Assembly (NCBI GenBank): GCA_028023455.1 | Contig: JAQFVV010006208.1 | Location: forward strand, 5,934,963-5,998,962 | Reading direction: 5' to 3' | Source: Epiperipatus broadwayi | Taxonomy: Eukaryota; Onychophora; Udeonychophora; Euonychophora; Peripatidae | Length of the DNA stretch: 64,000 bases | In this document: positions 11,040 to 21,836 of the stretch, in pieces | Layout of the letters: each line of letters starts with the position of its first letter | Position numbering within the stretch: position 1 is the first letter of the stretch | Program-made: the position numbers and the translations under genes | The notes under the pieces: generated by a model | What the model was told of the DNA's origin: nothing | What the model saw: the letters and a program-made list of their open reading frames with translations, nothing else | Databases searched by the model: none

Positions 11040-11740
11040 TGTTCTTCTCTTCTGTAGCTTTCTTTCCTTGCAATTCATGTTATGTTTTCTTATATCATGA
11101 TTAGCTTATATATATATCATTTTATAGAACTCAGTTATTCAATTCTTTTTAATAGATCATTTTTAAATATTTTCATAGTTCTTCCTTTCTTCATATATCA
11201 TCTTATTTCAATGAAATTTATTGGTGGATTATATCAGCTAATTTTGTTCCATTTTTTAGAAGATCCGTTATCTGTTTATTGATCTCAGTTAAGTTTGAAC
11301 TATCTTCAAAGTCTCCATATTTTAAAATGATCAACAAGTTCTAATTCAAACTTATTGGAATGTTTTTAAGAGTAAGAATATCAACTGTTAATACTGTTCT
11401 TTCTAATACTTTTTATTTTTCTATTATTGTATTAGCATGTATCATATCTCATTATTTGCTTATTACTTTCTGTGTTGAAACTATTAAGAACCTTACAGTC
11501 TTGAAACATATGTTTTCTGTTAGTTAAAATGTAATCCAATCCTGCTGTATATTTATTTGAACATTTCCATGTCCATTTCTATTTACCTTTTTTTTTTTCC
11601 AAAGAAATAATCCATAATATACTTTTTTTTTTACCTACAATTTTTATACATCTGCCCTCTCTCATTTCTAGCTCTAATTCTAGAATTAAATTTTCCCATG
11701 ACAATATTAAAATTATTTTTAGTGAGATCAAAAGCATATT
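11040..11740 (-). pseudogene. RTE-type LINE fragment, endonuclease and linker region
   Basis: Read from 11740 downward, broken frames give FNSRIRARNERG, then KWTWKCSNKYTAGLDYILTN (the W-x-W...DYIL signature of RTE-like endonucleases), KHMFQDCKVLNSFNTESN, and further on KNSIN, FELEL and YMKKGRTMK, the linker before the reverse transcriptase. Several frameshifts and stops make it a dead copy. Confidence 0.7.
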
Positions 11741-11759
11741 ATATATCTATATTATAACG

Positions 11760-12540
11760 ATCCGGAGAATTGATCTTAACGTGATCTGCACTACAGGGCG
11801 CCATCTAGGCATTTGAACCTAGAAAAATTTATAAAGTAGGCAGATACGTAAGTCAAAAAAAAATATTTTTTTTTTTAAATTTTGATTCCGATCGTTAGCC
11901 CAAGTCACTAGCTCAGGGAGTAGCAGAGATTTAGTAATATAATATCTTATCTAATTATATTTCAATATTAAAAAATAAATAAAATAAGTCACTGCCAGTA
12001 ATTAACATACAAACATTTATTTACGCACATATATATATAAGATTTAACATTATTATTTTAATATGTTTTATTTTAGATTTTAATTTGATTTTATAATTTA
12101 AATTTACATTTTAATTTTTATAATATTATAAGTTTACATTTTAATTAAGTTCGCACAGATGGGATTATAAAAGCTTGTTGTAATATGTTGAGTATAGATC
12201 GGTTACATAGATTACAACGGTCAAAAACATTTCAAAATAAACATAAACGATCAAAATATAAAATCATTGATACCGACAATTGCAGAGGGAAATTTATAAG
12301 TAACCCAATAGTATTCAACATAAGATACTTGCATTGTCACCAATAACTTAAAAGACATCCGAATAAATACATTTTAGATACTCACTGTGAGGTATCATTA
12401 TTTATCGAATGTCTATATATTTTGATCAAATATGAAATCCAAAACATAATTAACCGATAACGAATCCATGCAAACGTCTATAAACAACTTAAATTTAATG
12501 CATTTTTATTTAGTGTCGAGTATGAATAGACTACATAGAT
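11760..12540. other. Unrecognised intron island
   Basis: Less AT-biased than its neighbours in places (around 11760-11830 and 12150-12480), suggesting old transposon sequence, but no domain is recognisable in any frame. AGTTCGCACAGATGG at 12146 resembles, inverted, CTGTGCGATTT at 13751; this could mark element ends, but I cannot show it. Confidence 0.35.
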
Positions 12541-12849
12541 TTGCATTTGAAAATAAACATTCTATCCCTATTTAACCTTAGGCTAAAATTCGTAGTCAAA
12601 CTGGCATCAATTCATCTGATATATCGATGTATTCAATGTAATAAAATACAGCAGCACAAAAAGTTAAGAGAAGAAATTGCCTCTCGTCAAATAGGAATAT
12701 TACATCTATCTGCGAAGAAGAGCAATAAAACAAAAAACTCCATAGAAAGGAACTGCGGTATCCAACTTATAATTCCTTCCATAGGCAAACGGAAGTGTGC
12801 AGCGTATGAAGCGATTCTGCCCGTAGCGAATCAATATTACATCTACTAA
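12541..12849 (+). other. 102-residue open frame, unrecognised, doubtful
   Basis: Encodes a basic 102-residue product with three cysteines and no recognisable domain, signal peptide or membrane segment. It lies in intron 1 on the same strand as the host gene. It could be a fragment of a decayed transposon ORF or chance; nothing around it (promoter, splice pattern, repeat partner) argues for a gene. Confidence 0.15.
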
Positions 12850-12944
12850 TCACACCAATATATCCAATCCATTGACCCAATTCGACTACGACACAACTTT
12901 ACAAATCTATACAGCCATTCACGCCCGACTTAAGTTTAACATTT

Positions 12945-13770
12945 ATATAATTTAATTTATCGCACAGCAAAAATCATAATAAAACTTAAAGAACAAAAAA
13001 AAATATAAATGGAAATGATTTTACATAAATAAAAAAAAAAATACATCAAATAACATTATTAATAAAGAATTTAGTTTGGTCAGATAGGATTCTATTTGTA
13101 TTATTTACTAAAAGGTTTAGAATTTAGAGTTCTATGTTTTCAAATGAAAATAAAGTTCTTAAGATTTTAAAAGGTCCATAATTTGTAGTCGTTTGTAATT
13201 CTGAATGGGAATTCCCACACCGTACTGAAGATATTTGTTTTGTTAGCCATTGTTTTTATCCATCCAGAGGTTTTTGCTTTAACTGGTCCTCAATGAAGAA
13301 AACGATGTTTCACTCACTTTTCTTTAACAGCTGAAGGAATTGAAAGTGCGTCTTTCAATCCCTTCACCTCCAACTCTGTACTAATACATATAGTCACATC
13401 GTAATAATAATTAATTAATAATTTTCAAACTTGTCCTTTTATATTAATTTGAAGGATCCAATGGACGTTACATCATGATGATGATATGGTCCTTTCGCTG
13501 AGGTCCGATTCCATTGTTTTTCATTCATTGGCTATTTGTTTCTATTGTTTTCCTATCTGACCAATGTTTTTACATTTAAATGCCCAAGGCTAGTTTACAT
13601 TTAACTAATTAAAACAATCATTTCCATTTCTGATTAATTAATGTGTTTTCAAACTTAAAGATATATTTTTATCTTTAAATCTCTACTGAAAATTTAGTTT
13701 TAAAACACTTTTTCTTTAATAAAGTTTTCGTTTAATAATTTTTTTTTTTTCTGTGCGATTTATATATACG
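12945..13770. repeat. Imperfect foldback repeat with internal hairpin
   Basis: Left-side pieces ATCGCACAG, ATAAATGGAAATGATT and GTTTGGTCAGATAGG are answered on the right by CCTATCTGACCAATG (about 13550), AATCATTTCCATTTC (about 13617) and CTGTGCGATTT (13751). A separate perfect-looking small hairpin (AAGGAATTGAAAG / CTTTCAATCCCTT) lies at 13334-13364. Confidence 0.55.
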
Positions 13771-13984
13771 AGTTTAAGATGATATTTAATTTCAATTTTT
13801 AATTCTTAAAGAAAATTTTTAAATGCGAACTTTTTATTTTAATTTCATGTTTAATAATAAAAACACAATGTAACGTCGTCTGTGCTCACAATATAAAAAT
13901 CATTATATTTTTTCATCGCAATGAGAACTTGTTGCAGCGTAAACCTGAATTATCTGCATTTAGTATCTTCCATTAATATATAAG

Positions 13985-14330
13985 GAATTCGAACTCAGAC
14001 TTTCATATGATCCTCAACTCTCCTTGCCATATTATATTGCTGATCTACCTGATCACAGACATGTTGAAAAGATAAATAATCACCAATATTCATTCGTATT
14101 TCATGCTAAACCAGAAATCATCAGTGGTCCAGATTACCATCTCTGTGCATATATACAATCAGTGCTCTCCTTTATATTAAGATAGCCAATCTTCATACTT
14201 TAATGGAAAGACTTCAAACTACTCCAACCCACAATTCTTCAGCAGGCATTTCATTGAAAATCTGATGATGGAATGTTCAAAGCCCACGTTAAGTTGAATA
14301 ACTTATTTTGTCACACTGTCTGATATACCC
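13985..14330 (-). mobile_element. F3 repeat (hammerhead family), nearly full length
   Basis: On the - strand it starts with CCATCATCAGATTTTCAATG, runs through the GAAGTCTTTCCATTAAAGT and AGATTGGCTATCTTAATAT blocks and the hammerhead at 14071-14139, and ends with GAAAGTCTGAGTTC. The same blocks occur at 42525, 42985, 54490 and 58140. Confidence 0.8.
14071..14139 (-). ncRNA. Type I hammerhead ribozyme, F3 family
   Basis: On the - strand: GTAATC-TGG-ACCA (stem I; one A lost next to the core), CTGATGA, stem-loop II TTTCTG-GTT-TAGCAT, GAAAT, an enlarged loop, ATA and TTGGTGATTATTTATC (stem I partner). All core bases are intact; stem II has mismatches at its base. Confidence 0.65.
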
Positions 14331-14690
14331 TCAAACTCCACAATGAAAAAAGTTTACCAATATAAATTTTTAGATATTTCAAATGTCTTTTTTTTTCAGA
14401 GAATTTTTAATTGTGAAGATTTTCAGGACCACAAATCTGTTAAGCATGCAGAATAAAAGAGTATAGCAGATTTTAGAGCTAAAGTCTTCTGGATCAAAGT
14501 TCCATTTACCACTTTGGTTCTTGAATATCACATAACCTCTAAAGTAACAAATATTTGATTTCTTTATTTTTACAGCTGAAAAAATCAATCCTTTTCTTTT
14601 TTAATTAACTGTTGCAAGAATGTTTATTTTTAAAGGTTTGTTGAGATGATTTGATGAAGAATGAGCTTTTAGCCTTTGAGAAACCAACTT

Positions 14691-14906
14691 GAATGACTGA
14701 AGGGATCTTGAAAGTCTAGTTCAAACCCCCTCATATAATATCATTAAAATTGCTTCATTTCTTAAAAAGCAAGAACATTAATTAATTTGTTAATGTTAAT
14801 TTTGAAATGGAATAATATAATCATTCTGGATAATAAAATGAAGCAATTTTAATGATATTATATGAGGGGGTTTGAACTAGACTTTCAAGATCCCTTCAGT
14901 CATTCG
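14691..14906. repeat. 216-bp palindrome built from F3 end sequence
   Basis: The arms start GAATGACTGAAGGGATCTTG and return as CAAGATCCCTTCAGTCATTC at 14887-14906. They include CTTGAAAGTCTAGTTCAAAC, i.e. the F3 terminal block, and near-perfect CATATAATATCATTAAAATT. The loop region (about 14780-14830) is AT-rich. Confidence 0.85.
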
Positions 14907-15178
14907 TTTCATCCTATACCATACTTATGACCACATACATGTGAAACAGATAAATGAGCTCCAATATTCACATTTTGTGAATTTAAAATATCATCTACAT
15001 ATTTTTTCTTTTCAAAATAGTTCATAATTTTCCATATGTCAATGATTACATGAAACTTCTTTTCAAAACTTGTTTTTATATGACTATAATAAAAATAAAA
15101 TATATCCAATGTTTCAATTACTTTATTTTATATTTTGTATTGAACTAGCACTCATCAGTTGGTCCAGATCATCATCTT

Positions 15179-15180
<2 letters not shown>
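14907..15180 (-). mobile_element. F3 repeat fragments split by unrelated sequence
   Basis: 14925-14990 carries the F3 block around ACATGTGAAACAGATAAAT and the stem I partner; 15143-15180 carries the upstream half of the hammerhead. About 150 bp of other sequence separates the two halves, so the element was interrupted. Confidence 0.6.
15143..15177 (-). ncRNA. Hammerhead ribozyme fragment, F3 family
   Basis: On the - strand: GATGATGATC-TGG-ACCAA-CTGATGA-GTGCT, then the copy breaks off before the GAAAT core. It is not functional as it stands. Confidence 0.6.

Positions 15181-15216
<36 letters not shown>
15178..15216. repeat. (AT)n microsatellite
   Basis: About 19 AT repeats directly after the F3 fragment. 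They fall at the position of the short TATATATATG run found beside the hammerhead in other F3 copies, so this is probably an expansion of that run. Confidence 0.9.
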
Positions 15217-15221
<5 letters not shown>

Positions 15222-15364
15222 ATGTAATATAATACATGAGAATAGATTAAAGTGCAAAGAACAATGTGATAGACTTTTAAGTTAATTTGATTGTTGGAAA
15301 ATGATGTTGTGAAGTTTACCATAATGATTAGTGAATTCTATCTTAATGAAGTAATTAATATCTT

Positions 15365-15661
15365 TTGACCATAATCATTGGTGATTTCAACCATAATTAT
15401 GAAACATTTCAAGCAAAATTTGTCAACAGCTTCAACCAGCCCCTAGTAAGTGGCAGAGATTTGTTCCCAGAGGGTGCCTTTTCGTTTTACACAAGATATA
15501 CACGGACACTCATAGACCTGGTGCACATGTCACCATCCTTATTTCCCGTGATTGAGGCTCATCTATGGCCAGTGGCCTTTTCTGACCACTTCTCATTAGA
15601 GGTCAAAATAGAACCAGTGTTTGTACAGGGATCCATAATTAACTTACCACGTACAATTTGA
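15365..15661 (+). pseudogene. LINE endonuclease, C-terminal half
   Basis: Encodes IIIGDFNHNYE (the GDFN motif), then LIDLVHMS and AFSDHFSLEV, the S-D-H motif that contributes the catalytic histidine in APE-type endonucleases. The N-terminal half is missing and the frame ends in a stop at 15661. Confidence 0.8.
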
Positions 15662-16085
15662 ATGCTAACCACATCAAATGCCACAACCCAATTAATCTCT
15701 GAAATCTATATTAAATTTAATACTGTCAAATTATCAATGCTCCCAATTGAAAAAGCATGGTTGACATTTACAAGCTCACTTAGTGAACCAAAAAAAACAA
15801 GGGGTCCATTCTACCTGATTAGTGAACTGGATAGAATTGCCAATGAATTGGAGTCCTTGCCTTATGAAAGTCAAAACATTCATGGTATCATTGATCTTAA
15901 AAAATAGATATAGGGTCAAACAAAAAGCCATTGCGGAATACCTCTCAATAAAGAGGGCTAGGCAATATTTAAATGATCAACATTGCTGGACAAGTGGCTA
16001 CCTTAAATAGGCCATTGGGTCTGGCAGAAACTCCAGAGCCCCAAAATCAATTGAGATAAATGAGAGAAAATATGTAGGTGAATCT

Positions 16086-17060
16086 ATGCTGCTCAGGATC
16101 AGGAACTATTATGAGAAAAAGCTTCAACCATTAGGTATAACAGGAACCCACAGAAATTTTAAGAAGATGGACAAGGAGCCACATAAAATCACCGAAGCCA
16201 GAATATTGGCAAAACTTAAAGCACTTCCTGATGGTACACATCCTGGGCTGCATGGAATCCCAAAATTCCTGCTGGTACACCTAAGATCATTTACCATCCC
16301 AATCATTAAAAGGATGGTGGACCTCCTGGCAGATAACATTTGGGACATTCAAGGGTTCTATCCCATTGCTATGGTGTCTTTTTAGTCTTTGCTTAAAAAA
16401 CCAGAGGGCCCTAGTGTCTTTGAAAATCTCAGGCCAATTTCAATGAGCTCTCTTCTCATAAAGACCATTGAGGGTCTGATAAAAGATGACATCCAGGAGA
16501 ACATCATCAGTCAACTGTCTGCCTGCCAGTTTGCAAAAAAGATAGCTCTACAGCAGATGCCATCAGCCGATTTCACCTCATTGTCAATCATGTTCGCAGG
16601 GAAAAAATCTCCCAGCCAGTTGCAGTTCAATTAGACTTTGCCTGTGCCTTTGACTGCATCAGGATCGATGTGCTCCTTAGTGTACTGGAAGAGCTTCAAG
16701 TGCCCAAGGCATATCTCCAAATGATTGAGAACCTTCTACAAAATAGAGAAGTGTTTCTCTCATTCGATGGTCAAGTTGCTCCAGGATTTCAGCCAAGCAT
16801 TTCCATCCCACAGGGCTCGCCACTAAGTGCACTCCTCTTTGCAGCCTATATAAACCCATTGCTGTTGCACATTGAGCCAACACTCTCGGGTGTTGCCATA
16901 CCTTTGCTGAGAGAGAGAGCATTCATCAAGTTTACTATATGGATGATGTGGTGGTGTTTCTCTCATCTCAGGATGAGTTTGCTAGGCCAGAGGAGATCTT
17001 GGATCACTTTGCTAGTGAATTTGGTCTAAGAGTCAATGAGGCCAAGTCGGCTATGTAGTC
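16086..17060 (+). pseudogene. LINE reverse transcriptase, frameshifted
   Basis: Motifs are spread over three frames: LKALPDGTHPGLHGIPKF (about 16220), FENLRPISMSSLLIKTIEG (16430), VQLDFACAFDCIR (motif A, 16625), SIPQGSPLSALLFAAYI (motif B, about 16800) and VYYMDDVVVF (motif C, YMDD at 16936-16947), followed by FGLRVNEAKS. All key carboxylates are present, but frameshifts (for example between motifs B and C) and stops break it. Confidence 0.85.
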
Positions 17061-17317
17061 AATAAAATCTGGAAAGCAAATCCCGGGGAGATTCAGAGCA
17101 ACTCCAAAAGTTTCTATGATTCATGTTGGCCTCCCCCGTACATCATGAGGAAGGAGCTTGAAGAGTCCCTGTTAAAGAAAGTTGTAAACTCAGTTACCTC
17201 ACTATCAAAGGTCCGGTTGTCATTGTTGGGAAAGGTTGCCATTCTCAATGGCATAGTATTGCCAAAATAACATATTTCCTGGCTGGGTTTTCCCCTACAA
17301 AGGCATTCATTCGCAAG

Positions 17318-18127
17318 GTGGAAACTCAATGCAGAAGACTATGTTGGGGCGGAAAAGCCCCAGTCATAAGTCTCAGCCTTCTCCAAAAACCGAAGGCTCA
17401 TAATGGGCTTGGACTACATTCAATCTCCACATTCCTATTTCAAAGGACATATAATATACTAGTAAAATTATTTAGCCAAAACCCGTGTATGGAAAGCCCC
17501 TTGCCATTGGTGAAGATAGAACCGACGGATCGCTCTCCGCCCAAACAAACAAGCATTTGGTTGCAACAACAAGTGTCAATGATTGTAGGGAAAGCTAAGA
17601 CATCAGCGACTATGTTTGGTTTCAAGCTTAACTATTGGGAAGCATTTAGTATGACAGAAAACAATGAGTCCACAGTGGAGAGTCTTCTCTCAATCAGCAT
17701 TCCCAGGTTTGCTAGGTTGGCAAAAAGGATAAGACTCAAACCTAAGCTGGTGGATTTCCTGATAAAAGTCAACCTCGGAGCCCTCCCAACATGCACCTTT
17801 CTGTATTACAGGCAGGGATATAGAATAGATCCAATTTGCCCGATGTGTAATAAAAATGAAGAGACAATGAGCCATATCCTAGATCAATGTGAAATATGGT
17901 ATAATCTTCGTTTTTGTGCCCTTAAAAGATTCAGGGAAGTCGACATTACATGTACAAATATCGCAAAGGCGGTAAAGAGTGGCCTTTATGGTAAAATTAG
18001 ACTGGCCACCTTCATAAATTTTGCTATATGGATAGTGAGAAATAAGAGAGTCTTTGACAATGGATTGAACAATAGTCCAGAAGAGCTTTTTCTCAAGTTA
18101 TTTGGTGAGGCCAAAGAATACGATTAG
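17318..18127 (+). pseudogene. LINE C-terminal region with CCHC-type zinc motif
   Basis: The longest intact frame of the window (269 codons). It shows LLQKPKAHNGLGLHSI (thumb/connection region) and, near the end, CPMCNKNEETMSHILDQCE, the C-x2-C...H-x4-C motif found after the reverse transcriptase of many LINEs. It is part of the LINE, not a host gene. Confidence 0.8.
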
Positions 18128-18336
18128 AAAGTATGCCAGCACTGGTTAGCCAGTCAGACATGGGACCAACTGGAGATTTGAAGATCAAAACACTTAGGTA
18201 CTTATCGTACTGTCATGGCAAAATTAACTAACTGGACATAATGACTCCGATGCAGAGTCTAAAATTGTCACATTAATATAATCCAGTCCTTTCCATTTAA
18301 TTGTTATTTATTGTTAAAACTCTGAATTTGGTGCTC

Positions 18337-18477
18337 AACTAATTGACCCAAGCGTCTTGCGTTGTTAGCTGAGAGGTATCGCAGCCGCCATGCAAGCAAG
18401 TAGTTGTTGCAGACGGTTGTGGGTTCGCGTCCCGGCGATGCTATGACACATGGAAAAAAAAAAACTAATTGACCCAA
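18337..18477 (+). mobile_element. tRNA-derived SINE, type C, with 15-bp target site duplication
   Basis: The SINE (18352-18462) is flanked by AACTAATTGACCCAA at 18337-18351 and 18463-18477. Its head (GCGTTGTTAGCTGAGAGG, A-box-like; GGGTTCGCGTCCCGG, B box) is followed by GCTATGACACATGG and an A tail. It is inserted in the 3' UTR of the LINE, so it is younger than that insertion. Confidence 0.93.
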
Positions 18478-18932
18478 ATAATTCCTAAGTAGCTTACTTT
18501 TATGTAATTTTTTTTTTTACCTTTAGTTTTCTTATTTATTGTTTCCATTGTAGAACCACTGCACATTGTAAGCATGTAACATATAATAAGAAAGATGTTA
18601 AATGATATCCATATGTATCTTCTTAAGGTGTGAATAAAGTTGTTATTTGAAACTAATGTCTTTTGAACATTTCAGTTCATATCATTAATATGAATACTTG
18701 AGATTAATTCATAATATATTCAACATTTCAGCAATGCTCTCCTTGAAAAATATATAGTCTAAGCTTCAAACAACCTTCGAATCAGCCGTTTGAAGTTCCG
18801 ACTTTATATTTATTTGTAGAGGGCGCTGCTGAAATATCACAATGTTGGGGGGGGGGGGGTGTGACTTGAATATTTTCTATTTGATTTTCAGCTAGCGATA
18901 TGCATTGGAATATTTTTTTTACAATATATATA

Positions 18933-18966
18933 TCACGTAGGCAAAACTCTCCATACAGTAGCATTA
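18933..18966. repeat. Short F1 terminus fragment
   Basis: GGCAAAACTCTCCATACAGT matches the outer end of F1; the rest of the element is absent. Confidence 0.6.
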
Positions 18967-19537
18967 TACTTGTGCATATAATATATAATCTCAGGAAATT
19001 ATATAACATTCAAGCAGAAATAACAAGTTGAGATTTGGTCCATGACCTTTAGCTCTTGAAGTACTAAACCATAGTGGGCAGTGATAGAGTAGCGCGATCT
19101 AAAGATTCCTGCGTGAATTCTCAGTAATATATATATACGTATATGAAAAAGAAAAATACAATTTCACTTTAGCCAATTGGAGAGAACTAATCTGCTTAGC
19201 CTATGACTTACGTGAAGAGTAAATCTTTTTTCTTTTTTTAATAGAAGAATAAAGTATCTTTTTTTTATTATTCAAAATTATTCTAAAAAATTAAATAAAG
19301 ATTAATAATGGGGAAAAAAAATCATACTCATTTATTATTTTTGTTTTATTTAAAACATAAGAAAATAGGAGGAAGGGGAAATTTTAAGGTTATAAATATT
19401 CATCTTGATTATATTTTAGCAGCTGTTAACAATTAGATATACCCTTTATATAAACACAGAATGACAAAAGTCTTTTGTTAATTTTTAAACTCTATGAAAA
19501 GAATGTTAAAGCATCTTTTATATATATATAATTTCAG
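18967..19537. other. Intron 1, 3' end without other feature
   Basis: AT-rich. A stretch around 19030-19120 is less AT-rich but unrecognised. A pyrimidine-poor tract precedes the acceptor of exon B. Confidence 0.4.
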
Positions 19538-19716
19538 GTTGTAAATAAAGAAAATCATTACATATTCGAGATACCCCATGCCCTTTCCACCGATGCCGGA
19601 TCTTATACTGTTATAGCCAAGAATTCAGCCGGTGAAGCAAAATGTGATTTTTCTTTGAAAGTTAAACAGCTCGAGATAGCTGAAAGTAATGAGCTGCAGA
19701 AATTGTTTACATCTAA
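19538..19716 (+). CDS. MYLK-like: MLCK-like gene, exon B: second half of the first Ig I-set domain plus linker
   Basis: The acceptor is TTTCAG|GTT at 19537/19538 and the donor is AA|GTAAGT at 19716/19717, phase 2. It encodes about 59 residues. The first part completes the Ig fold of exon A: the D-A-G-S-Y motif of the F strand is followed by TVIAKNSAGEA, the usual G-strand turn. The position normally held by the second cysteine (Y.C) reads Y-T-V, so the canonical disulphide cannot form in this domain. A charged linker (QLEIAESNELQKLF) follows. Reading through the donor would hit a stop at once (AAG TAA), which supports splicing here. Confidence 0.85.
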
Positions 19717-20507
19717 GTAAGTTGGAATCCAAATCACTATTTCTTTATTATTTTTGTTTTTTTAAAAAAGAATTTAAAGATACACCCTTTCAAATTTTTA
19801 ACTCTAACCTGATAGCTTTTATTTTTGTTTTCGAACTAACGATAATGCACATAGTCATACAATAATTACTAGATTATTAAATCATATTTGTTAATACTAT
19901 ATATATTTAACCATTAAAAACCAGTCAACGCTTAGACAATCCCAATATAGATAGTTAATACTATTTTTATAATATCAATTTTGCACCGTTATATATGCTT
20001 TGCATTATGCGTTCAATTATCGTAGCTGTTGTCGGCCGTCAGTCAAACTATAAAAATCTTTCATTTTTATTAATAATAGAAATTATCGTTTAAGATTATT
20101 TCTTTTATGTTAACTAGATCTCCATTATCATTATATAGCTCTAATAGAATGAATTAATTGAACTCAAGGTCATCTCAAATATATACTTTAAACGATAATC
20201 AAGACAGGGGTTCATCTATCTACAAAATAGGTTTTAAAAATCATTTTGCATAAAGCAATTCAGAAAATGTTAAATCTTTTTTTTTTTTCTGGAGATCATT
20301 TTTTGATTATATATACTAATGGACGTAAAATATATAATTTTCATCTCTTCTGTTGATGTTGATTGATGTATAATAAATAATTATCAGATATAGAAAATAA
20401 TCGAACATTTTAATAAATACACCCATTACCTGCCAGAAAATAAAATTATTGATATTTTAGTTAAAATAGTGAAATGTTGTGCTCCGTATGTATAAATGTG
20501 TTTAAAT
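19717..20507. other. Intron 2, 5' part: nothing recognised
   Basis: AT-rich intron sequence with no ORF or repeat I can match. Confidence 0.5.
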
Positions 20508-20641
20508 TTATGAAACATGTCAAGCATTGGTGGTCGAGAGGTCAGCGACGGCTGCTTTACAAGCAGTTGACCCGGGTTAGCGGGTTCGCTTCCCGGCTGA
20601 TGCTATGACACATGAGAAAAAAATAATAATTATGAAACATG
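20508..20641 (+). mobile_element. tRNA-derived SINE, type A, with target site duplication
   Basis: The SINE (20520-20629) lies between copies of TTATGAAACATG (20508-20519 and 20630-20641). It has the clearest type A sequence: GGTGGTCGAGAGGTCAGCG (A box), CTGCTTTACAAGCAG, GGGTTCGCTTCCCGG (B box), then GCTATGACACATGAG and A-rich tail. The acceptor-like ends GCATTGG and CTGATGC can pair. Confidence 0.92.
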
Positions 20642-20971
20642 CAATGTCCAATTTAAAATGATAGAATTGAACGACTTAAAATTTAATCATTAGGAAACTT
20701 TTATGATTATTTTTTTGACGGAATCTATATAGAGTACTTTATAATGACTAGCCGTCTTTAAGAAGAAAAAAAAGCATATTGTGACGTAAATAAATTTAAA
20801 AATTCATTTTGCTATGATTAAAAACTATTTAACAATAAAATTTTCATATCTCAGTTGGTAGAGGAACGTGTGTGTGTGTGCGCGTTTGAAATACTAATTT
20901 GTATACATATGTATATTTTTAATTAAAATATTAAATTTACTAATATTGTTTTAATAACAAACATTTCCTAG

Positions 20972-21294
20972 GTTTGGTGCCCGGAGATCCGTAATGAATG
21001 GAGAAATTAGTCAGAAACCTCAATTTCTTACACAGCTCCTTAATAGAACTGTTAAAGTAGGTAGTTGTGTAGTCTTTGACTGCCGAGTGATTGGTGTCCC
21101 CGTACCACAGATAACTTGGTTTTTGAATAACAAAGAAATAAAAGAGTCTAAATTCTTTAAAATGAATTATGTAAATAACAAAGCAGAACTTCGAATAGAA
21201 GAAGCATACTCGGAAGATGAAGGCGAGTACGAATGTAGGGCTACGAACAAAACTGGAGAGATGTTCTCAAAAGCAAAACTCACCATTAAGAAAG
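20972..21294 (+). CDS. MYLK-like: MLCK-like gene, exon C: complete Ig I-set domain
   Basis: The acceptor is TTCCTAG|GTTT and the donor is AAAG|GTAATG, entering in phase 2 and leaving in phase 1. One full I-set domain of about 95 residues follows a short FGARRS linker. Hallmarks in order are KPQFLTQL, the B-strand cysteine (VVFDCRV), VPVPQITW with the core tryptophan, LRIEEA, and the F-strand motif EDEGEYECRATN with the second cysteine, ending in KLTIKK. Both disulphide cysteines are present, unlike in its neighbours. An internal ATG at 20994 is not a start, because the frame is open upstream to the splice acceptor. Confidence 0.9.
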
Positions 21295-21472
21295 GTAATG
21301 TATCAGTTTTCAAAGATTTTGAATTTAATTTTTACGTTTAATGCAATCAATAATATATAGGAAATTTGATCATATAATAAAACATTTTTCAGTTAATATT
21401 ATGATTATTGCAATCAATAGATATTAAAAGCTGAGGGGAGTAAGATTATTTTAAATTGTTACATTTTTATTT

Positions 21473-21565
21473 ACCGTTGGTGGCCTAATGGTTAGTATAG
21501 CTACCCTCCAAGCAGCTGGCCAGGTTCGCTTCCCGGTCAACGCATTTGACTTATGGAAAAAAAAA
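21473..21565 (+). mobile_element. tRNA-Gly-like SINE, type B
   Basis: CCGTTGGTGGCCTAATGGTT, then CTCCAAGCAGCTGG, AGGTTCGCTTCCCGG and TCAACGCA: nearly a complete tRNA-Gly sequence with a decayed TCC anticodon arm. A short tail and A-run follow. Related copies are at 32291 (-) and 61157 (+). Confidence 0.8.
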
Positions 21566-21649
21566 CTCATACTCTCGCAACTTTGACATCATCCACTTCA
21601 ATAAAAATGTAACAATTTACTATAGATAAATACTTTACTATAGATAAAT

Positions 21650-21745
21650 ACTCTTCATATAATATGTATATGGGAGATAGTGACCTGGGCCAACTGATGA
21701 ATGCTGGTTCAGCACGAAATGCATCTTGGGAGTAATTTGTCTTTT
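21650..21745 (+). mobile_element. F3 repeat fragment
   Basis: Holds only the hammerhead and its immediate surroundings. It is cut directly by the SINE on the - strand at 21746. Confidence 0.7.
21675..21740 (+). ncRNA. Hammerhead ribozyme, F3 family
   Basis: GATAGTGACC-TGG-GCCAA, CTGATGA at 21694-21700, stem-loop II ATGCTG-GTT-CAGCAC, GAAAT, GCAT, C, TTGGG, AGTAATTTGTC. Stem I keeps four inner pairs and part of the outer helix. It is the only copy here with C at the cleavage position. Confidence 0.65.
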
Positions 21746-21836
21746 CATATGTCATAGCATCTGCCGGGACGCGAACCCACACCCGTCTGCAACCAACTAC
21801 TTGCTTGCATGGCGGCTGCGATACCTCTCGGGTTGT
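21746..21836 (-). mobile_element. tRNA-derived SINE, type C, - strand
   Basis: The reverse complement reads GAGAGGTATCGCAGCCGCCA, TGCAAGCAAGTAGTTGG, TGGGTTCGCGTCCCGG and GCTATGACATATG, as in the copies at 18352 and 55776. Confidence 0.85.

Larger units (their letters stand above)
15340..18655 (+). mobile_element. 5'-truncated, decayed LINE (YMDD reverse transcriptase)
   Basis: A non-LTR retrotransposon in sense orientation to the host gene. In order it has the C-terminal part of an APE-type endonuclease (15370-15640), a reverse transcriptase (about 16200-17060), a C-terminal zinc-finger region (17840-17900) and a 3' UTR. The 3' UTR is split by a SINE at 18352-18462 and ends near 18655 in GTGTGAATAAAGTTG. 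I do not assign a clade with confidence. Confidence 0.85.

Noticed and set aside
12541-12849. New small gene inside intron 1
   Set aside because: No domain, no promoter or splice evidence, and composition fits decayed transposon DNA; listed only as a doubtful frame.
20520-20629. Possible functional tRNA gene
   Set aside because: A and B boxes are present, but the copy has a tail, an A-run and target duplications, so it is a retroposed SINE.
20994-21341. A single-exon 115-residue gene starting at ATG 20994
   Set aside because: The frame is open upstream to a good acceptor at 20971, and the C-terminal residues after 21294 are intronic; it is an internal Ig exon.
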